A stretch of DNA of 64,000 bases from Vibrio diabolicus (GTDB lineage Bacteria; Pseudomonadota; Gammaproteobacteria; Enterobacterales; Vibrionaceae), in the NCBI GenBank assembly GCA_001048675.1, contig CCKK01000018.1, positions 124,001 through 188,000 on the forward strand. Reading direction: 5' to 3'. Position 1 is the stretch's first letter, and every line of letters begins with the position of its first letter. Under the pieces are notes generated by a model. The model saw nothing but the letters and a program-made list of their open reading frames with translations. It had not been told where the DNA came from and ran no database searches. The position numbers and the translations under genes are program-made. Positions 8,582 to 18,386 of this stretch are shown piece by piece.

Positions 8582-9637
8582 TTACTGTTTTAAAAAGCTG
8601 ACCGCTTTATCTGGGAAGTCAGTAAACAAACCATCCACCTTCACTTGGTTGTAGTACACATCCATCATGCCTTCAAAACTGTCCGTGTACGCTGGAATGC
8701 GTCCTGGATCGGCACGGAACGTGTATGGATGCACTTGCAAGCCAGCGTCTTTTGCAGCCTTCATCAACGGCTTAATGATGATGTTGTCTTTGGTTGACTT
8801 ATCATCCACCAGCATCGGCTTCCAAGGTCCAATACCTTCGGCGTAACTCGCCACTTTCTTCATGCCGTCGGCTTCGAACATCCAATCATAGCTGTATGGT
8901 GTTGCTGTATCGCCTTTATACACCATAGTTTCGTTCCAGTCCGTGTAAGCCATAAGCTGAACGAGCTTTAAGTCCATGTCCATTGCAGGCATGAGCTCAC
9001 TGTTGATGCGTTGAAGTTCATTCGCATCAAAACACTGCAAGTAGACTTTGTCGTCTTGCGAGCCGTAACCGTAATGCTTTAATACTTTAAGTACCGCTTT
9101 AGAAATGTCCTTACCTTCATGACGATGGAACCAAGGCGCTTTAATTTCTGGGTAAATACCGATGTCGTAACCCAACGTCTTGTTAAGTCCTTGGATCAGC
9201 TCAATCTCTTCAGCAAACGTCGGCACGGTAAAATCCGATTTCCACATTGGGAATCGTGTCGGATAACCAGCGACCTTATTACCTTTGTCATCGATATTAA
9301 AGCCTTCAGTTACTCGCAAGGATTTGATTTCCGCCAGTGTGAAATCAATCGCGTAATAACGGCCGTCTTTGCGCGCACGATCAGGAAAACGCTCCGCAAC
9401 ATCCGTTACACGATCGAGATAATGGTCATGCAACACTACCAACTGGTCGTCTTTCGTCATTACCACATCTTGCTCTATGTAGTCAGGTTTCATTGCGTAA
9501 GCAAGCGCTTTGGCTTCTAGCGTGTGTTCAGGCAAGTAACCCGATGCGCCACGGTGTGCAATTACAAGTGGTTTTGCAATCGCACCAGCTGAGAGGCTAA
9601 GTGCTAAAAAAGTAAGACATACTGACTTTGTTTTCAT
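8582..9637 (-). CDS. glpQ: Periplasmic glycerophosphodiester phosphodiesterase
   Basis: GlpQ hydrolyses glycerophosphodiesters from phospholipid turnover to glycerol-3-phosphate and an alcohol in the periplasm. The protein has 351 residues with an N-terminal signal peptide (about residues 1-21, ending AIA-KP). The GDPD core starts HRGASGYLPEHT, followed by EQDVVMTKDDQLVVLHD, giving the His, Glu, Asp and His of the catalytic/metal site; the length fits E. coli GlpQ. It lies 56 bp downstream of glpT on the same strand, the usual glpTQ order, so the product is taken up by the neighbouring transporter. Confidence 0.96.
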   Translation of the reverse strand: MKTKSVCLTFLALSLSAGAIAKPLVIAHRGASGYLPEHTLEAKALAYAMKPDYIEQDVVMTKDDQLVVLHDHYLDRVTDVAERFPDRARKDGRYYAIDFTLAEIKSLRVTEGFNIDDKGNKVAGYPTRFPMWKSDFTVPTFAEEIELIQGLNKTLGYDIGIYPEIKAPWFHRHEGKDISKAVLKVLKHYGYGSQDDKVYLQCFDANELQRINSELMPAMDMDLKLVQLMAYTDWNETMVYKGDTATPYSYDWMFEADGMKKVASYAEGIGPWKPMLVDDKSTKDNIIIKPLMKAAKDAGLQVHPYTFRADPGRIPAYTDSFEGMMDVYYNQVKVDGLFTDFPDKAVSFLKQ

Positions 9638-9693
9638 TGTTATTTCCTTGATAAAGCGAAGAGGCAGTATTCCACTGCCTCTTTAAATAAATA

Positions 9694-11058
9694 TTACGCT
9701 AGCGCTTCCTTTTCGCGCTCTTTTTGCTCGTGGTGCGCACGCTCACCTAAGAAGGCGTACATCAAACACACAATAGAAGTAATACAAGAACCCACTAAGA
9801 TGATAAAGCCACCATCCCAGCCAAAGTGGTCTACCGTGTAGCCCAGAATCGCGTTTGCGGCAACTGCCCCACCTAAGTATCCAAATAAACCAGTAAGACC
9901 AGCAGCAGTACCAGCGGCTTTCTTCGGAGCGAGTTCAAGTGCGTACAAGCCAATCAGCATAACCGGACCATAGATTAGGAAGCCAATTGCAATCAGTGCC
10001 ATCATGTCCACCATTGGGTTACCAGCAGGGTTAAACCAGTAAACCATCACTGCAACGGTCACTAGCACCATAAATAAGATGCCAGCAGGTGCGCGACGAC
10101 CTTTAAACAGTTTGTCTGAAATCCAACCACACAATAACGTGCCTGGAATGCCGGCCCATTCGTATAAGAAGTAAGCCCATGACGATTTATCTACCGAGAA
10201 ATCCTTCGCTTCTTTTAGGTAAACAGGTGCCCAGTCCAGTACGCCGTAGCGAATTAGGTAAACAAATGCGTTTGCAATTGCAATCGACCAAAGCAGCTTG
10301 TTGTTGAATACATACTTAAAGAAGATTTCCTTGGCTGTCATTTCTTGTTCATGCGACTTGTCATAGTCATCAGGATAATCGTCTTTATACTCTTCGATCG
10401 GTGGCAAACCACAAGATTGAGGCGTATCGCGAACCGTCATCCAAACAAACACAGCAACCAACGTGGCGAAAAATGCAGGAACATAAAATGCAGTGCGCCA
10501 ATCATCGTTAAATGCCCACAGGCCAAGAATAAATAGTGGACCAATCAAACCGCCACCCACGTTGTGTGCCACGTTCCAAACCGAAACGATCTCACCACGC
10601 TCTTTACGTGACCACCAGTGCACCATGGTTCGTCCACATGCGGGCCACCCCATGCCTTGGAACCAACCGTTCAAGAAAAGCAAAATGAACATCGCAGTGA
10701 CGCTGCCAGTCGCCCATGGCATAAAGCCAAAGCAAAACATCACTAATGCAGACATCAACAGGCCGCCACTTAGGAAGTAGCGAGGGTTGGAACGGTCAGA
10801 TACGCTGCCCATTAGAAATTTAGAGAGACCATATGCAATGGAAACAGCTGCCAGCGCGACACCTAAGTCACCGCGGCTAAAGCCTTGCTCGATAAGATAA
10901 GGCATCGCCAAACTGAAGTTTTTACGAACCAAATAGTAACCGGCGTAGCCAACAAATATACCGATAAAGAGTTGCCAACGGAGGCGAGAGTAGGTGCTAT
11001 CGATACTGCCTGGGGACAGACGATCAATGTGCGCCTTAGGTTTGAATATTCCAAACAT
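9694..11058 (-). CDS. glpT: Glycerol-3-phosphate:phosphate antiporter
   Basis: GlpT is a 12-helix major-facilitator antiporter of the inner membrane that exchanges external glycerol-3-phosphate for phosphate (organophosphate:Pi family). The 454-residue protein opens [14 protein letters not shown] and contains [19 protein letters not shown], with the family's substrate-site arginine, and the signature [23 protein letters not shown] at 11058 is chosen over a codon 13 residues upstream because of AGGTT just before it and the family length of 452. It leads the glpTQ operon and faces the glpF promoter across about 900 bp. Confidence 0.97.
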   Translation of the reverse strand: MFGIFKPKAHIDRLSPGSIDSTYSRLRWQLFIGIFVGYAGYYLVRKNFSLAMPYLIEQGFSRGDLGVALAAVSIAYGLSKFLMGSVSDRSNPRYFLSGGLLMSALVMFCFGFMPWATGSVTAMFILLFLNGWFQGMGWPACGRTMVHWWSRKERGEIVSVWNVAHNVGGGLIGPLFILGLWAFNDDWRTAFYVPAFFATLVAVFVWMTVRDTPQSCGLPPIEEYKDDYPDDYDKSHEQEMTAKEIFFKYVFNNKLLWSIAIANAFVYLIRYGVLDWAPVYLKEAKDFSVDKSSWAYFLYEWAGIPGTLLCGWISDKLFKGRRAPAGILFMVLVTVAVMVYWFNPAGNPMVDMMALIAIGFLIYGPVMLIGLYALELAPKKAAGTAAGLTGLFGYLGGAVAANAILGYTVDHFGWDGGFIILVGSCITSIVCLMYAFLGERAHHEQKEREKEALA

Positions 11059-11955
11059 AGGAACCTCATTATTTTGTATGCGATGGTAAAAAAACACAAA
11101 AGGAGCGAACGAAACAAAAAAATCTTCGTTCGAAAGTTCATGAATTGTATTGAGTTAGGATTTTATTTCTGTGACAAATGTTGCACATGAATTAAATATA
11201 AGTAAATACAGTAAATTAGAGCGCATTAATTAGACCATCGTTCAACTTTACTCATAATTAGTTAATATGAAACTGATGTTTCAACCTCTCATTTGAGCAT
11301 TCCAATTCGAAACCAATGAAACAAAGGCTCGAATAAGAACACAAATTAACCGTAAAAAGGGTGTTTCACATCCATCCTTGTTACGCGAAACCACTAAATA
11401 ACTAAAAAGATGAAAAATGTTCGCGCTTAGTATCAAACGAAATAACAAAACTAATGTTATCTGAACTCAAACCTAGACAGTGATTCACGAACACAAGACA
11501 TAAACCGCGTTTATTTTCCTCTCCATTTTCATAATTAACACTAATTTGGATAACAAGTTCCTCTCGAGATATAAATATTGCAACGCATTTTCTTATATCA
11601 CCGCTAGTCCTTGATGTACTTGACCTCACCTTACCTCTTTAGGGTTAATTACTACGCAAAATCTGAGTAATAAATCCCCAAGCACGTAGCAGCTTCACAA
11701 AACTCCTCTTACCAGTTGTGCATTCTTTTTCACATCGGTAATTTGAGCGCTTCCAAAACACACTTCGTAGCAAAGAAATTCTTTTCGTTGTTTTCTTTTT
11801 CGATTAAAAGATGCGCCATTTAACAAAAACGAAGACTTTGATTAACAATTTTATGCTCAAACGCTCATTTTTAACGCGCGTTTGTTTTCGCAAACGTTTA
11901 TATGTGCACAATAGTATCGTGCTAGACAGGCAAAAATGATCAAAGGACTTTTAAC
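11059..11955. promoter_or_regulatory. Long glpT-glpF divergent regulatory region with GlpR-like half-sites
   Basis: Nearly 900 bp lie between divergent glpT and glpF; no reading frame here has homology or a good ribosome site. Near glpT, GAGCGAACGAA (11103-11113) and TTCGTTCGAA (11125-11134) form an inverted pair. Near glpF, ATGCTCAAACGCTCAT (11853-11868) and the inverted pair CGTTTG...CAAACG (11879-11896) recur. Similar words occur before glpD, so these are candidate GlpR operators. A weak CRP-like TGTGACAAATGTTGCA is at about 11170. The middle, 11240-11800, is AT-rich with nothing recognised. Confidence 0.5.
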
Positions 11956-12810
11956 ATGACAACGAACAAACACCCCTCTCTGCTCGGAGAATGTTTGGCC
12001 GAGTTTATCGGTACAGGACTACTTATCTTCTTCGGCGTAGGCTGTGTCGCAGCCTTAGTTCTAACAGGCGCATCATTTGGACAATGGGAAATCAGTATTG
12101 TATGGGGCCTAGGTGTCGCCATCGCTATTTACTGTACTGCCGGCGTTTCAGGCGCGCACATCAACCCAGCGGTAACCATCGCACTCGCTATGTTCCATGG
12201 TTTTGATAAGGCGAAAGTGGTGCCATACATCATCGCCCAAATGCTTGGCGCATTCTGCTCTGCTGCGTTGGTTTACAGCTTATACAGCAACCTTTTCACC
12301 GACTACGAAATCGCACATAACTTCGTCCGCAGTAGCCAAGATGCACTAGCAACCGCTGGTATCTTCTCAACCTATCCACATGCTTCCCTCTCTTTCTTTG
12401 GCGCTTTTGCTGTGGAATTCGTTATCACTGCCGTGCTGATGTTTGCGATTTTGGCTTTGGGCGATGAAAATAACGGCGCTGCACGAGGTGCAATGAACCC
12501 GCTGTTAATCGGTATTTTGATTGCCGTGATCGGTGGTTCTCTTGGTCCACTAACTGGCTTCGCGATGAACCCTGCGCGCGACTTTGGACCGAAACTGTTC
12601 GCTTACTTCGCAGGCTGGGATTACGCTCTGACAGGTGCTAAAGACATTCCTTACTTTATCGTGCCTTTACTTGCTCCGATTGCAGGTGCGTGTTTTGGTG
12701 GTTGGTTGTATCCAAAAGCGATTGCGGCTTACCTTCCACAACAAGGCCACGGCTGTACAATTCCAAACCAATGTGAGACGGAAGAAGAAACAGAAGAAGC
12801 TAGAGCTTAA
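11956..12810 (+). CDS. glpF: Glycerol uptake facilitator (aquaglyceroporin)
   Basis: GlpF is a six-helix MIP-family channel that lets glycerol diffuse across the inner membrane. The 284-residue protein contains both selectivity motifs: GAHINPAVT with Asn70 and GFAMNPARD with Asn205; the Asp after the second NPA marks glycerol facilitators rather than water-only channels. An acidic C-terminal tail (EEETEEARA) ends it. AAGGA precedes the ATG by about nine bases. glpK begins 59 bp downstream on the same strand, forming the classical glpFK operon. Confidence 0.97.
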   Translation: MTTNKHPSLLGECLAEFIGTGLLIFFGVGCVAALVLTGASFGQWEISIVWGLGVAIAIYCTAGVSGAHINPAVTIALAMFHGFDKAKVVPYIIAQMLGAFCSAALVYSLYSNLFTDYEIAHNFVRSSQDALATAGIFSTYPHASLSFFGAFAVEFVITAVLMFAILALGDENNGAARGAMNPLLIGILIAVIGGSLGPLTGFAMNPARDFGPKLFAYFAGWDYALTGAKDIPYFIVPLLAPIAGACFGGWLYPKAIAAYLPQQGHGCTIPNQCETEEETEEARA

Positions 12811-12869
12811 AACTGACGCAACTCGAACATTTACTAAAATATAAATAACGAAACAAAAGGATTCTTACC

Positions 12870-14387
12870 ATGACTGAGCAAAAATACATTGTTGCCCTAG
12901 ACCAAGGTACGACAAGCTCTCGCGCAGTAATTCTTGATCATGACGCGAACATCGTAAGCGTCGCACAGCGCGAATTTACTCAGATTTATCCAGAGGCAGG
13001 TTGGGTAGAACATGACCCAATGGAAATCTGGGCAACACAAAGCTCTACGTTGGTAGAAGCTCTAGCTAAGTCTGGCATCCGTAGCGACCAATTGGCGGCT
13101 ATCGGTATTACTAACCAGCGTGAAACCACCATCGTCTGGAATAAAGAAACAGGCAAACCCGTTTACAATGCGATCGTATGGCAATGTCGCCGTACTGCTG
13201 ACATCTGTGAAGATTTAAAAGCGCGTGGTCTAGAAAACTACGTACGTGACAACACTGGTTTGGTGCTTGACCCTTACTTCTCAGGTACCAAAGTGAAATG
13301 GATTCTGGACAACGTTGAAGGCGCGCGCGAAGACGCAGAAGCTGGCAAGCTGTTGTTCGGTACCGTCGATACTTGGTTAGTTTGGAAGATGACTCAAGGC
13401 CGCGTTCACGTGACCGACTACACTAACGCATCGCGTACCATGCTATTTAACATCAACGATCTATGTTGGGATCAGAAAATGTTAGATGAGCTTGGTATCC
13501 CAGCGTCTATGATGCCAGAAGTGAAACGCTCATCGGAAGTTTACGGTAAGACTAACATTGGTGGTAAAGGCGGTACTCGTATTCCTATTTCTGGTATTGC
13601 TGGTGACCAACAAGCTGCGCTTTACGGCCAAATGTGTGTTGAAGCGGGTCAGGCGAAAAACACTTACGGCACGGGTTGTTTCTTGCTAATGAATACGGGC
13701 CAAGAAAAAGTCACTTCGACGCACGGCCTACTGACAACTTTGGCTTGTGGTCCGAAAGGTGAGCCTGCTTATGCACTTGAAGGTGCCGTATTCATGGGTG
13801 GTGCTTCTATCCAATGGCTACGTGATGAATTAAAAATCCTAAACGGTGCAGAAGACTCTGAATACTTCGCAACCAAAGTGGATACCTCAAACGGCGTTTA
13901 TGTCGTGCCTGCCTTTACTGGTTTAGGCGCACCATACTGGGATGCCTACGCACGTGGCACGATTGTCGGCCTTACTCGCGGCGTGAACTCAAACCACATT
14001 ATCCGTGCGACTTTGGAAGGCATCGCTTACCAAACTCGTGACGTACTGGATGCGATGCAAGCCGACTCAGGTATTAAACTTGCGAATCTTCGCGTCGATG
14101 GCGGTGCGGTAGCGAACAACTTCCTAATGCAGTTCCAATCAGATGTATTGAATACAGAAGTACACCGCCCTCAAGTAACAGAGGTTACCGCTCTTGGTGC
14201 AGCCTACCTTGCAGGTCTTGCCGTGGGTTACTGGGACAGCATTGACGAGTTGCAGAATAAAGCGGTGCTTGATCGCACGTTTGAGCCGCACGATGATGAA
14301 GAAAAGCGCAATCGTCGTTACAAGGGTTGGAAACGCGCAGTGAAATGTGCGCAAACCTGGTCTGAGCTTCACGACGAAGAAGATTAA
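12870..14387 (+). CDS. glpK: Glycerol kinase
   Basis: GlpK phosphorylates glycerol with ATP to glycerol-3-phosphate, trapping it in the cytoplasm. The 505-residue length matches the FGGY-kinase family. The N-terminal [13 protein letters not shown] phosphate-binding loop, [18 protein letters not shown], and the C-terminal [18 protein letters not shown] are standard glycerol-kinase blocks. The ATG follows AAAAGGA. Co-transcribed with glpF; a strong terminator separates it from glpR. Confidence 0.98.
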   Translation: MTEQKYIVALDQGTTSSRAVILDHDANIVSVAQREFTQIYPEAGWVEHDPMEIWATQSSTLVEALAKSGIRSDQLAAIGITNQRETTIVWNKETGKPVYNAIVWQCRRTADICEDLKARGLENYVRDNTGLVLDPYFSGTKVKWILDNVEGAREDAEAGKLLFGTVDTWLVWKMTQGRVHVTDYTNASRTMLFNINDLCWDQKMLDELGIPASMMPEVKRSSEVYGKTNIGGKGGTRIPISGIAGDQQAALYGQMCVEAGQAKNTYGTGCFLLMNTGQEKVTSTHGLLTTLACGPKGEPAYALEGAVFMGGASIQWLRDELKILNGAEDSEYFATKVDTSNGVYVVPAFTGLGAPYWDAYARGTIVGLTRGVNSNHIIRATLEGIAYQTRDVLDAMQADSGIKLANLRVDGGAVANNFLMQFQSDVLNTEVHRPQVTEVTALGAAYLAGLAVGYWDSIDELQNKAVLDRTFEPHDDEEKRNRRYKGWKRAVKCAQTWSELHDEED

Positions 14388-14402
14388 TCTCACCTCCATA
14401 CG

Positions 14403-14434
14403 AAAAAAGAAGCGCCATTTGTGCGCTCTTTTTT
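14403..14434 (+). terminator. Intrinsic terminator after glpK
   Basis: AAAAAAGAAGCGC pairs with GCGCTCTTTTTT around CATTTGT, followed by T-rich sequence. Confidence 0.88.
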
Positions 14435-14480
14435 GTCGCTTTGCCCCTGATTCCTGAACTCGCTTACTTCTCACAACGCG

Positions 14481-14511
14481 CAAATTCGAGCACAATAGAG
14501 CTTCGAATTTG
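14481..14511. promoter_or_regulatory. Palindrome upstream of glpR
   Basis: CAAATTCGA (14481-14489) and TCGAATTTG (14503-14511) are perfect inverted arms, with GC near each arm's inner end, 38 bp before the glpR start. There is no T tract, so an operator is more likely than a terminator. The binding protein is unknown; GlpR itself or another regulator are possible. Confidence 0.4.
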
Positions 14512-14548
14512 AAGCATTGGCCGTTACCAATGCACAAAGGAGTGGTAA

Positions 14549-15339
14549 GTGAAGCAAATACCTCGACACCAACAGATTGTTGAGTTGGTGAAAAACAAGG
14601 CTATGTCAGCACGGATGAGTTGGTAGAAAGATTCAATGTCAGCCCACAAACCATCCGACGCGATCTCAATGAACTCGCCGACGACAACAAAATTCGTCGT
14701 TATCACGGTGGTGCAACCATCCCTCTCAGTTCTGAAAACACATCTTACAACACGCGTAAAGCGCTCAACTTCAATGAAAAAGATGTCATTGCAGACGAGG
14801 TGGTCAAGCACATTCCTGATGGCGCGACTCTATTTATTGATATCGGCACCACACCAGAAGCGGTTGCACGAGCGCTCAATAAAAACCATAAACAGCTACG
14901 CGTGGTTACCAACAATATCAACGTGGCAACCATTCTCTTCCCCAACCCAGAGATCAAAGTCATCTTAGCTGGCGGTGAAGTTCGAAGTCGCGATGGCGGC
15001 ATTGTTGGAGAAGCCACTCTCGACTTCGTTAAACAGTTCCGTCTCGACTTTGGCATTCTTGGCATCAGTGGTATCGACTTTGATGGCTCGCTATTAGACT
15101 TTGATTACCACGAAGTCAGGGTCAAACAAGCGATCATCGACAACAGCCGCAGTGTATTTCTTGCCGTCGACCATACCAAGTTCGGGCGCAATGCCATGGT
15201 GAAGCTAGGCAATATCGCTCAGCTCAACATGATCTTTACCAACAAGCAGCCACCAGAAGAAATCTTGTCGATTTTAAAAGAAGCTTCAATTCCACTTGAA
15301 GTCGTTGAAGCGAACGAGACAAACTTCGAAAACGAGTAG
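14549..15339 (+). pseudogene. glpR: Glycerol-3-phosphate regulon repressor GlpR, frameshifted
   Basis: GlpR is a DeoR-family repressor released by glycerol-3-phosphate. Reading from GTG 14549 gives MKQIPRHQQIVELVKNK and then leaves frame; one base later the frame continues GYVSTDELVERFNVSPQT IRRDLNEL and runs to 15339 without a stop. Adding one G at 14599-14600 (AAGGCTAT to AAGGGCTAT) restores a continuous protein of about 263 residues. As written, the first helices of the DNA-binding domain are separated from the recognition helix. A TTG at 14620 could start a shortened protein but would lack half of the helix-turn-helix. It is either a real loss of the repressor or a base-calling error in a G run. 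The gene sits between glpFK and glpD, as expected. Confidence 0.88.
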
Positions 15340-15367
15340 TTCCAATCATTAATTTGCCTCTCAAATG

Positions 15368-15398
15368 ACCTCTGTCTTAATTAGGCAGAGGTTTTTTT
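15368..15398 (+). terminator. Intrinsic terminator after glpR
   Basis: ACCTCTGTC pairs with GGCAGAGGT around TTAATTA, followed by seven T. Confidence 0.88.
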
Positions 15399-15417
15399 GT
15401 GCCTAAATCACACAAAA

Positions 15418-15500
15418 CGCTCACAAACGAAAATAATAGATGATCACAAACGAAACCTAAGCTAGGATTAGATCATGTTCTAAAATGCTCGTTCGCTCAC
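15418..15500. promoter_or_regulatory. Candidate GlpR operators before glpD
   Basis: TCACAAACGAAA occurs twice, at 15421-15432 and 15444-15455, exactly 23 bp apart, so on the same DNA face. The related inverted word ATGCTCGTTCGCTCAC follows at 15485-15500, close to the glpD start. Similar GCTCA/AACGA words appear before glpF and glpT. Assignment to GlpR is inference from sharing within the regulon. Confidence 0.5.
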
Positions 15501-15515
15501 CAAGAGGTCAAATTT

Positions 15516-17075
15516 ATGAGTATACAAAAAAATGCTTCCACTACTAGCTCATCCACTACCTTAGACTTGATCGTAATTGGTGGCGGCATTAACGGGGCTG
15601 GTATTGCGGCAGACGCAGCTGGCCGCGGTTTGAGTGTTGGCTTATACGAAGCAAATGACTTCGCGTCCGCTACTTCTTCGGCAAGTTCTAAACTGATCCA
15701 CGGCGGTTTACGCTACCTTGAACACTATGAGTTTCGTTTGGTTTCGGAAGCGCTCGCAGAACGTGAAGTTATTCTTCGCAAAGCGCCTCACGTTGCACTA
15801 CCAATGCGTTTCCGTTTGCCTCATCGCCCATTCCTACGCCCAGCTTGGATGATTCGCTGTGGCCTATTCCTTTACGATAACTTGGGTAAACGTACGACTC
15901 TACCAGGCAGCAAAACCGTTAACTTAGCGAAATCGGGCTTGCTAAAACCAGAAATGAAAACCGGTTTCGAATACTCTGACTGTTGGGTTGATGACGCGCG
16001 TTTAGTATTACTTAACGTTCTGGCTGCTCGCGAAAACCATGCAGAAGTGCGTAACTACTGCCGCGTAGAAAAAGCACACCGTGAAGGTGGTATCTGGCAT
16101 GTCACGATTCATGACGTGATGACAGACCAACGTTTCGAACGCAAAGCAAAAGCACTAGTAAACGCAGCTGGCCCTTGGGTAAAACAGTTCTTTGATGATG
16201 GATTAGAGCAAGCCTCTCCTCGTAACATTCGCTTAATCAAAGGCTCGCACATCGTTGTTCCTCGTATCCACAACGAACCGCAAGCCTACATTCTTCAAAA
16301 CAAAGACAACCGCATCGTATTTATGATTCCTTACTTAGATAAGTTCTCAATCATTGGTACAACAGATGTGGAATACAAAGGTGACCCACGCGAAGTGGCA
16401 ATCTCAGATGACGAAGTCGATTACCTCATCGACATCGTAAACCAACACTTTGTCCACCAGCTGACTCGCGAAGATGTGGTTTGGACATACAGCGGTGTTC
16501 GTCCTTTATGTGACGATGAATCTGACTCTCCGCAAGCGATCACACGAGACTACACGCTAGAACTCGATGCGGAATACGACCATGCACCTCTGCTTTCTGT
16601 CTTTGGTGGTAAGCTGACGACCTACCGTAAACTGGGTGAAGCGGCAATGAAAAAGCTGGCTCCTTTCCTACCAGAGATGGGAAGCGACTGGACGGCAAAT
16701 CAAACCCTACCTGGTGGTAACTTCAGCTGTAGTCGTGAACAATTAGCTAAACAAATTCATGCTAAATACGCTTGGGCGCCAGAAGCATTGATTCTTCGTT
16801 ACGTAACACAATTTGGTACCCAAACGTGGAACTTAATGGAAGGCACAGCAAGCGAAGCTGACCTTGGACACGCGTTCTCATCGCAAGCCGGCGGTGTTTA
16901 CCAACGTGAGATCGACTACTTAATGAACCATGAAATGGCAATGACCGATGAAGACATTTTGTGGCGTCGTACCAAGCTTGGTCTGTACATGAACGATGAA
17001 GAAAAGCAGGCTTTATCGGACTATTTAAAAGAAAAGCTACAGCAGAAAGTGGTTAATCTTTCTCAAGTTGGCTAA
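15516..17075 (+). CDS. glpD: Aerobic glycerol-3-phosphate dehydrogenase
   Basis: GlpD is a membrane-associated FAD enzyme that oxidises glycerol-3-phosphate to dihydroxyacetone phosphate and passes electrons to quinone. The 519-residue protein has the dinucleotide loop VIGGGINGAGIAADAAGRG at about residues 21-39, SSKLIHGGLRYLEHYEFRLV, and the YSGVRPLCDDE segment typical of the family; the C-terminal domain is helical. An AAGAGGT ribosome site precedes the ATG at a slightly long spacing. It is a single-gene unit between two terminators. Confidence 0.97.
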   Translation: MSIQKNASTTSSSTTLDLIVIGGGINGAGIAADAAGRGLSVGLYEANDFASATSSASSKLIHGGLRYLEHYEFRLVSEALAEREVILRKAPHVALPMRFRLPHRPFLRPAWMIRCGLFLYDNLGKRTTLPGSKTVNLAKSGLLKPEMKTGFEYSDCWVDDARLVLLNVLAARENHAEVRNYCRVEKAHREGGIWHVTIHDVMTDQRFERKAKALVNAAGPWVKQFFDDGLEQASPRNIRLIKGSHIVVPRIHNEPQAYILQNKDNRIVFMIPYLDKFSIIGTTDVEYKGDPREVAISDDEVDYLIDIVNQHFVHQLTREDVVWTYSGVRPLCDDESDSPQAITRDYTLELDAEYDHAPLLSVFGGKLTTYRKLGEAAMKKLAPFLPEMGSDWTANQTLPGGNFSCSREQLAKQIHAKYAWAPEALILRYVTQFGTQTWNLMEGTASEADLGHAFSSQAGGVYQREIDYLMNHEMAMTDEDILWRRTKLGLYMNDEEKQALSDYLKEKLQQKVVNLSQVG

Positions 17076-17097
17076 CTGCTCCTCCCCTCCCTACTAG

Positions 17098-17124
17098 AAA
17101 GCCTGCCTCGTTGCAGGCTTTTTT
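17098..17124 (+). terminator. Intrinsic terminator after glpD
   Basis: AAAGCCTGC pairs with GCAGGCTTT around CTCGTT, followed by a T-rich tail. Confidence 0.9.
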
Positions 17125-17360
17125 ATTTTGCTGTTTTTACACCACACTTTGGCTTGCTTCACTTGATTACAAATAAGAGCAACTATTCATAGACATTTAG
17201 CGTTAAATGCAATCATACTCATTTAAATAATTACCCCTGAATAACTTCATGGCGCTAGGTTCAGAACGTTATACTGATGCACTTCCCGGAAAATAATGCA
17301 GCGGAAGAGCACAGGCTCTTTCCGAGTTATTTGGGGAAAGGCTCAGACAAGGAAAAGAAA

Positions 17361-18314
17361 ATGGGTTTTATGATTGAACATTGGGATTTTTCAACCCCAG
17401 AAGCAACTCAGCAATCCACAACGGCGGAGCAGATTCAAGCCAAACATTGGTACCATTGTGAGCGGCTGCATCCCGATATTCGGGGCTGGCTAGAACAAAA
17501 CCAAGTGCCACGTGCCACTGTTGATCACCTGTTAGCCGACGAGAGCCGACCGTCTTTCCACCCTTTGGATGACGAGAACTTCATGTTGATTTTACGAGGC
17601 GTCAATATGAATGGCGATGCTTCACCAGAAGACATGCTCAGTATTCGAATTCTCTATTTTCAAGGCGCACTGATTTCAACACGTAAGATCCCATCGCGTG
17701 CCATCATGGAAATTCGTCAAGCATTGGCGGAACATAAAGGCCCGAAAAGCCTTGCTGGTTTACTTCATCAGATTATTGAAGGATTAAATAGCAAAATAGA
17801 CGTTTACCTCGATACGATTGAAGAGACGTTAAACCAGTTTGATGTGAATGATGAATCGACGTACAAGCATATGGCGACTCAAAAAGCGCTTATCTCCATC
17901 AAACGTTTTATTCGCCCTCAGCGATATGCTATTCGAGATCTCGTTGAATCAGAGTCCGAGTTGGTGGCTTTAAGGCCCCATCAATATCGCTTCGCCCACA
18001 ATAATATTACGCGCATAAATGAAACACTTGAGTTTTATCTTGGAGAAGTCGCTCTCTTTCAAGAAGAAATCAAACATCATCGTGACGAGAAAACTAATAA
18101 AAACAGTTATCTATTTACCTTAGTGGCGACTATTTTCTTGCCAACCAGCTTCCTTACAGGTTTGCTTGGCATCAACATTGGCGGTATGCCAGGCGTGGAA
18201 TCTGCCATGGCGTTCACCTGGTTCTGTATCGCTTTAATTGTCATCTTTGCTCTAGAGTGGTGGCTATTCAAACGCTTGGGGTTCACGAATAAAGCGGACG
18301 ACGAAGACGAATAA
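17361..18314 (+). CDS. ZntB/CorA-family metal ion transporter
   Basis: A 317-residue member of the CorA superfamily, closest in pattern to ZntB, which moves zinc across the inner membrane. A long cytoplasmic N-terminal part with coiled helices (about residues 100-250) is followed by two C-terminal membrane helices and the signature FLTGLLGINIGGMPGVES, where GIN replaces the GMN of CorA as in ZntB. The start is uncertain: ATG 17361 lies behind AAGGAAAAGAAA, an ATG nine bases later is also possible, and a frame open from 17277 lacks homology. It is a single gene facing nnrS, with a shared terminator. Confidence 0.82.
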   Translation: MGFMIEHWDFSTPEATQQSTTAEQIQAKHWYHCERLHPDIRGWLEQNQVPRATVDHLLADESRPSFHPLDDENFMLILRGVNMNGDASPEDMLSIRILYFQGALISTRKIPSRAIMEIRQALAEHKGPKSLAGLLHQIIEGLNSKIDVYLDTIEETLNQFDVNDESTYKHMATQKALISIKRFIRPQRYAIRDLVESESELVALRPHQYRFAHNNITRINETLEFYLGEVALFQEEIKHHRDEKTNKNSYLFTLVATIFLPTSFLTGLLGINIGGMPGVESAMAFTWFCIALIVIFALEWWLFKRLGFTNKADDEDE

Positions 18315-18341
18315 GCACTAATCCTATAAAGAACAAAAATC

Positions 18342-18368
18342 AAAAGAGGAGCGCGCGGCTCCTCTTTC
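18342..18368. terminator. Bidirectional terminator between the zntB-like gene and nnrS
   Basis: AAAAGAGGAGC pairs with GCTCCTCTTT around GCGCG, with A and T tracts on the flanks. Confidence 0.85.
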
Positions 18369-18386
18369 TCTACTCACATTAGAGCC

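Noticed and set aside
11166..11184. CRP site between glpT and glpF
   Set aside because: TGTGACAAATGTTGCA has only three of five bases in the second half-site, and the better TCACA match on the other strand has eight-base spacing. It is kept only as a weak note.
11402..11629. 75-codon minus-strand frame in the glpT-glpF gap
   Set aside because: Low-complexity AT-rich sequence, no Shine-Dalgarno and no recognisable protein pattern.
14139..14811. Minus-strand frames over the glpK-glpR junction
   Set aside because: They cross a strong terminator and are antisense to conserved genes; no homology.
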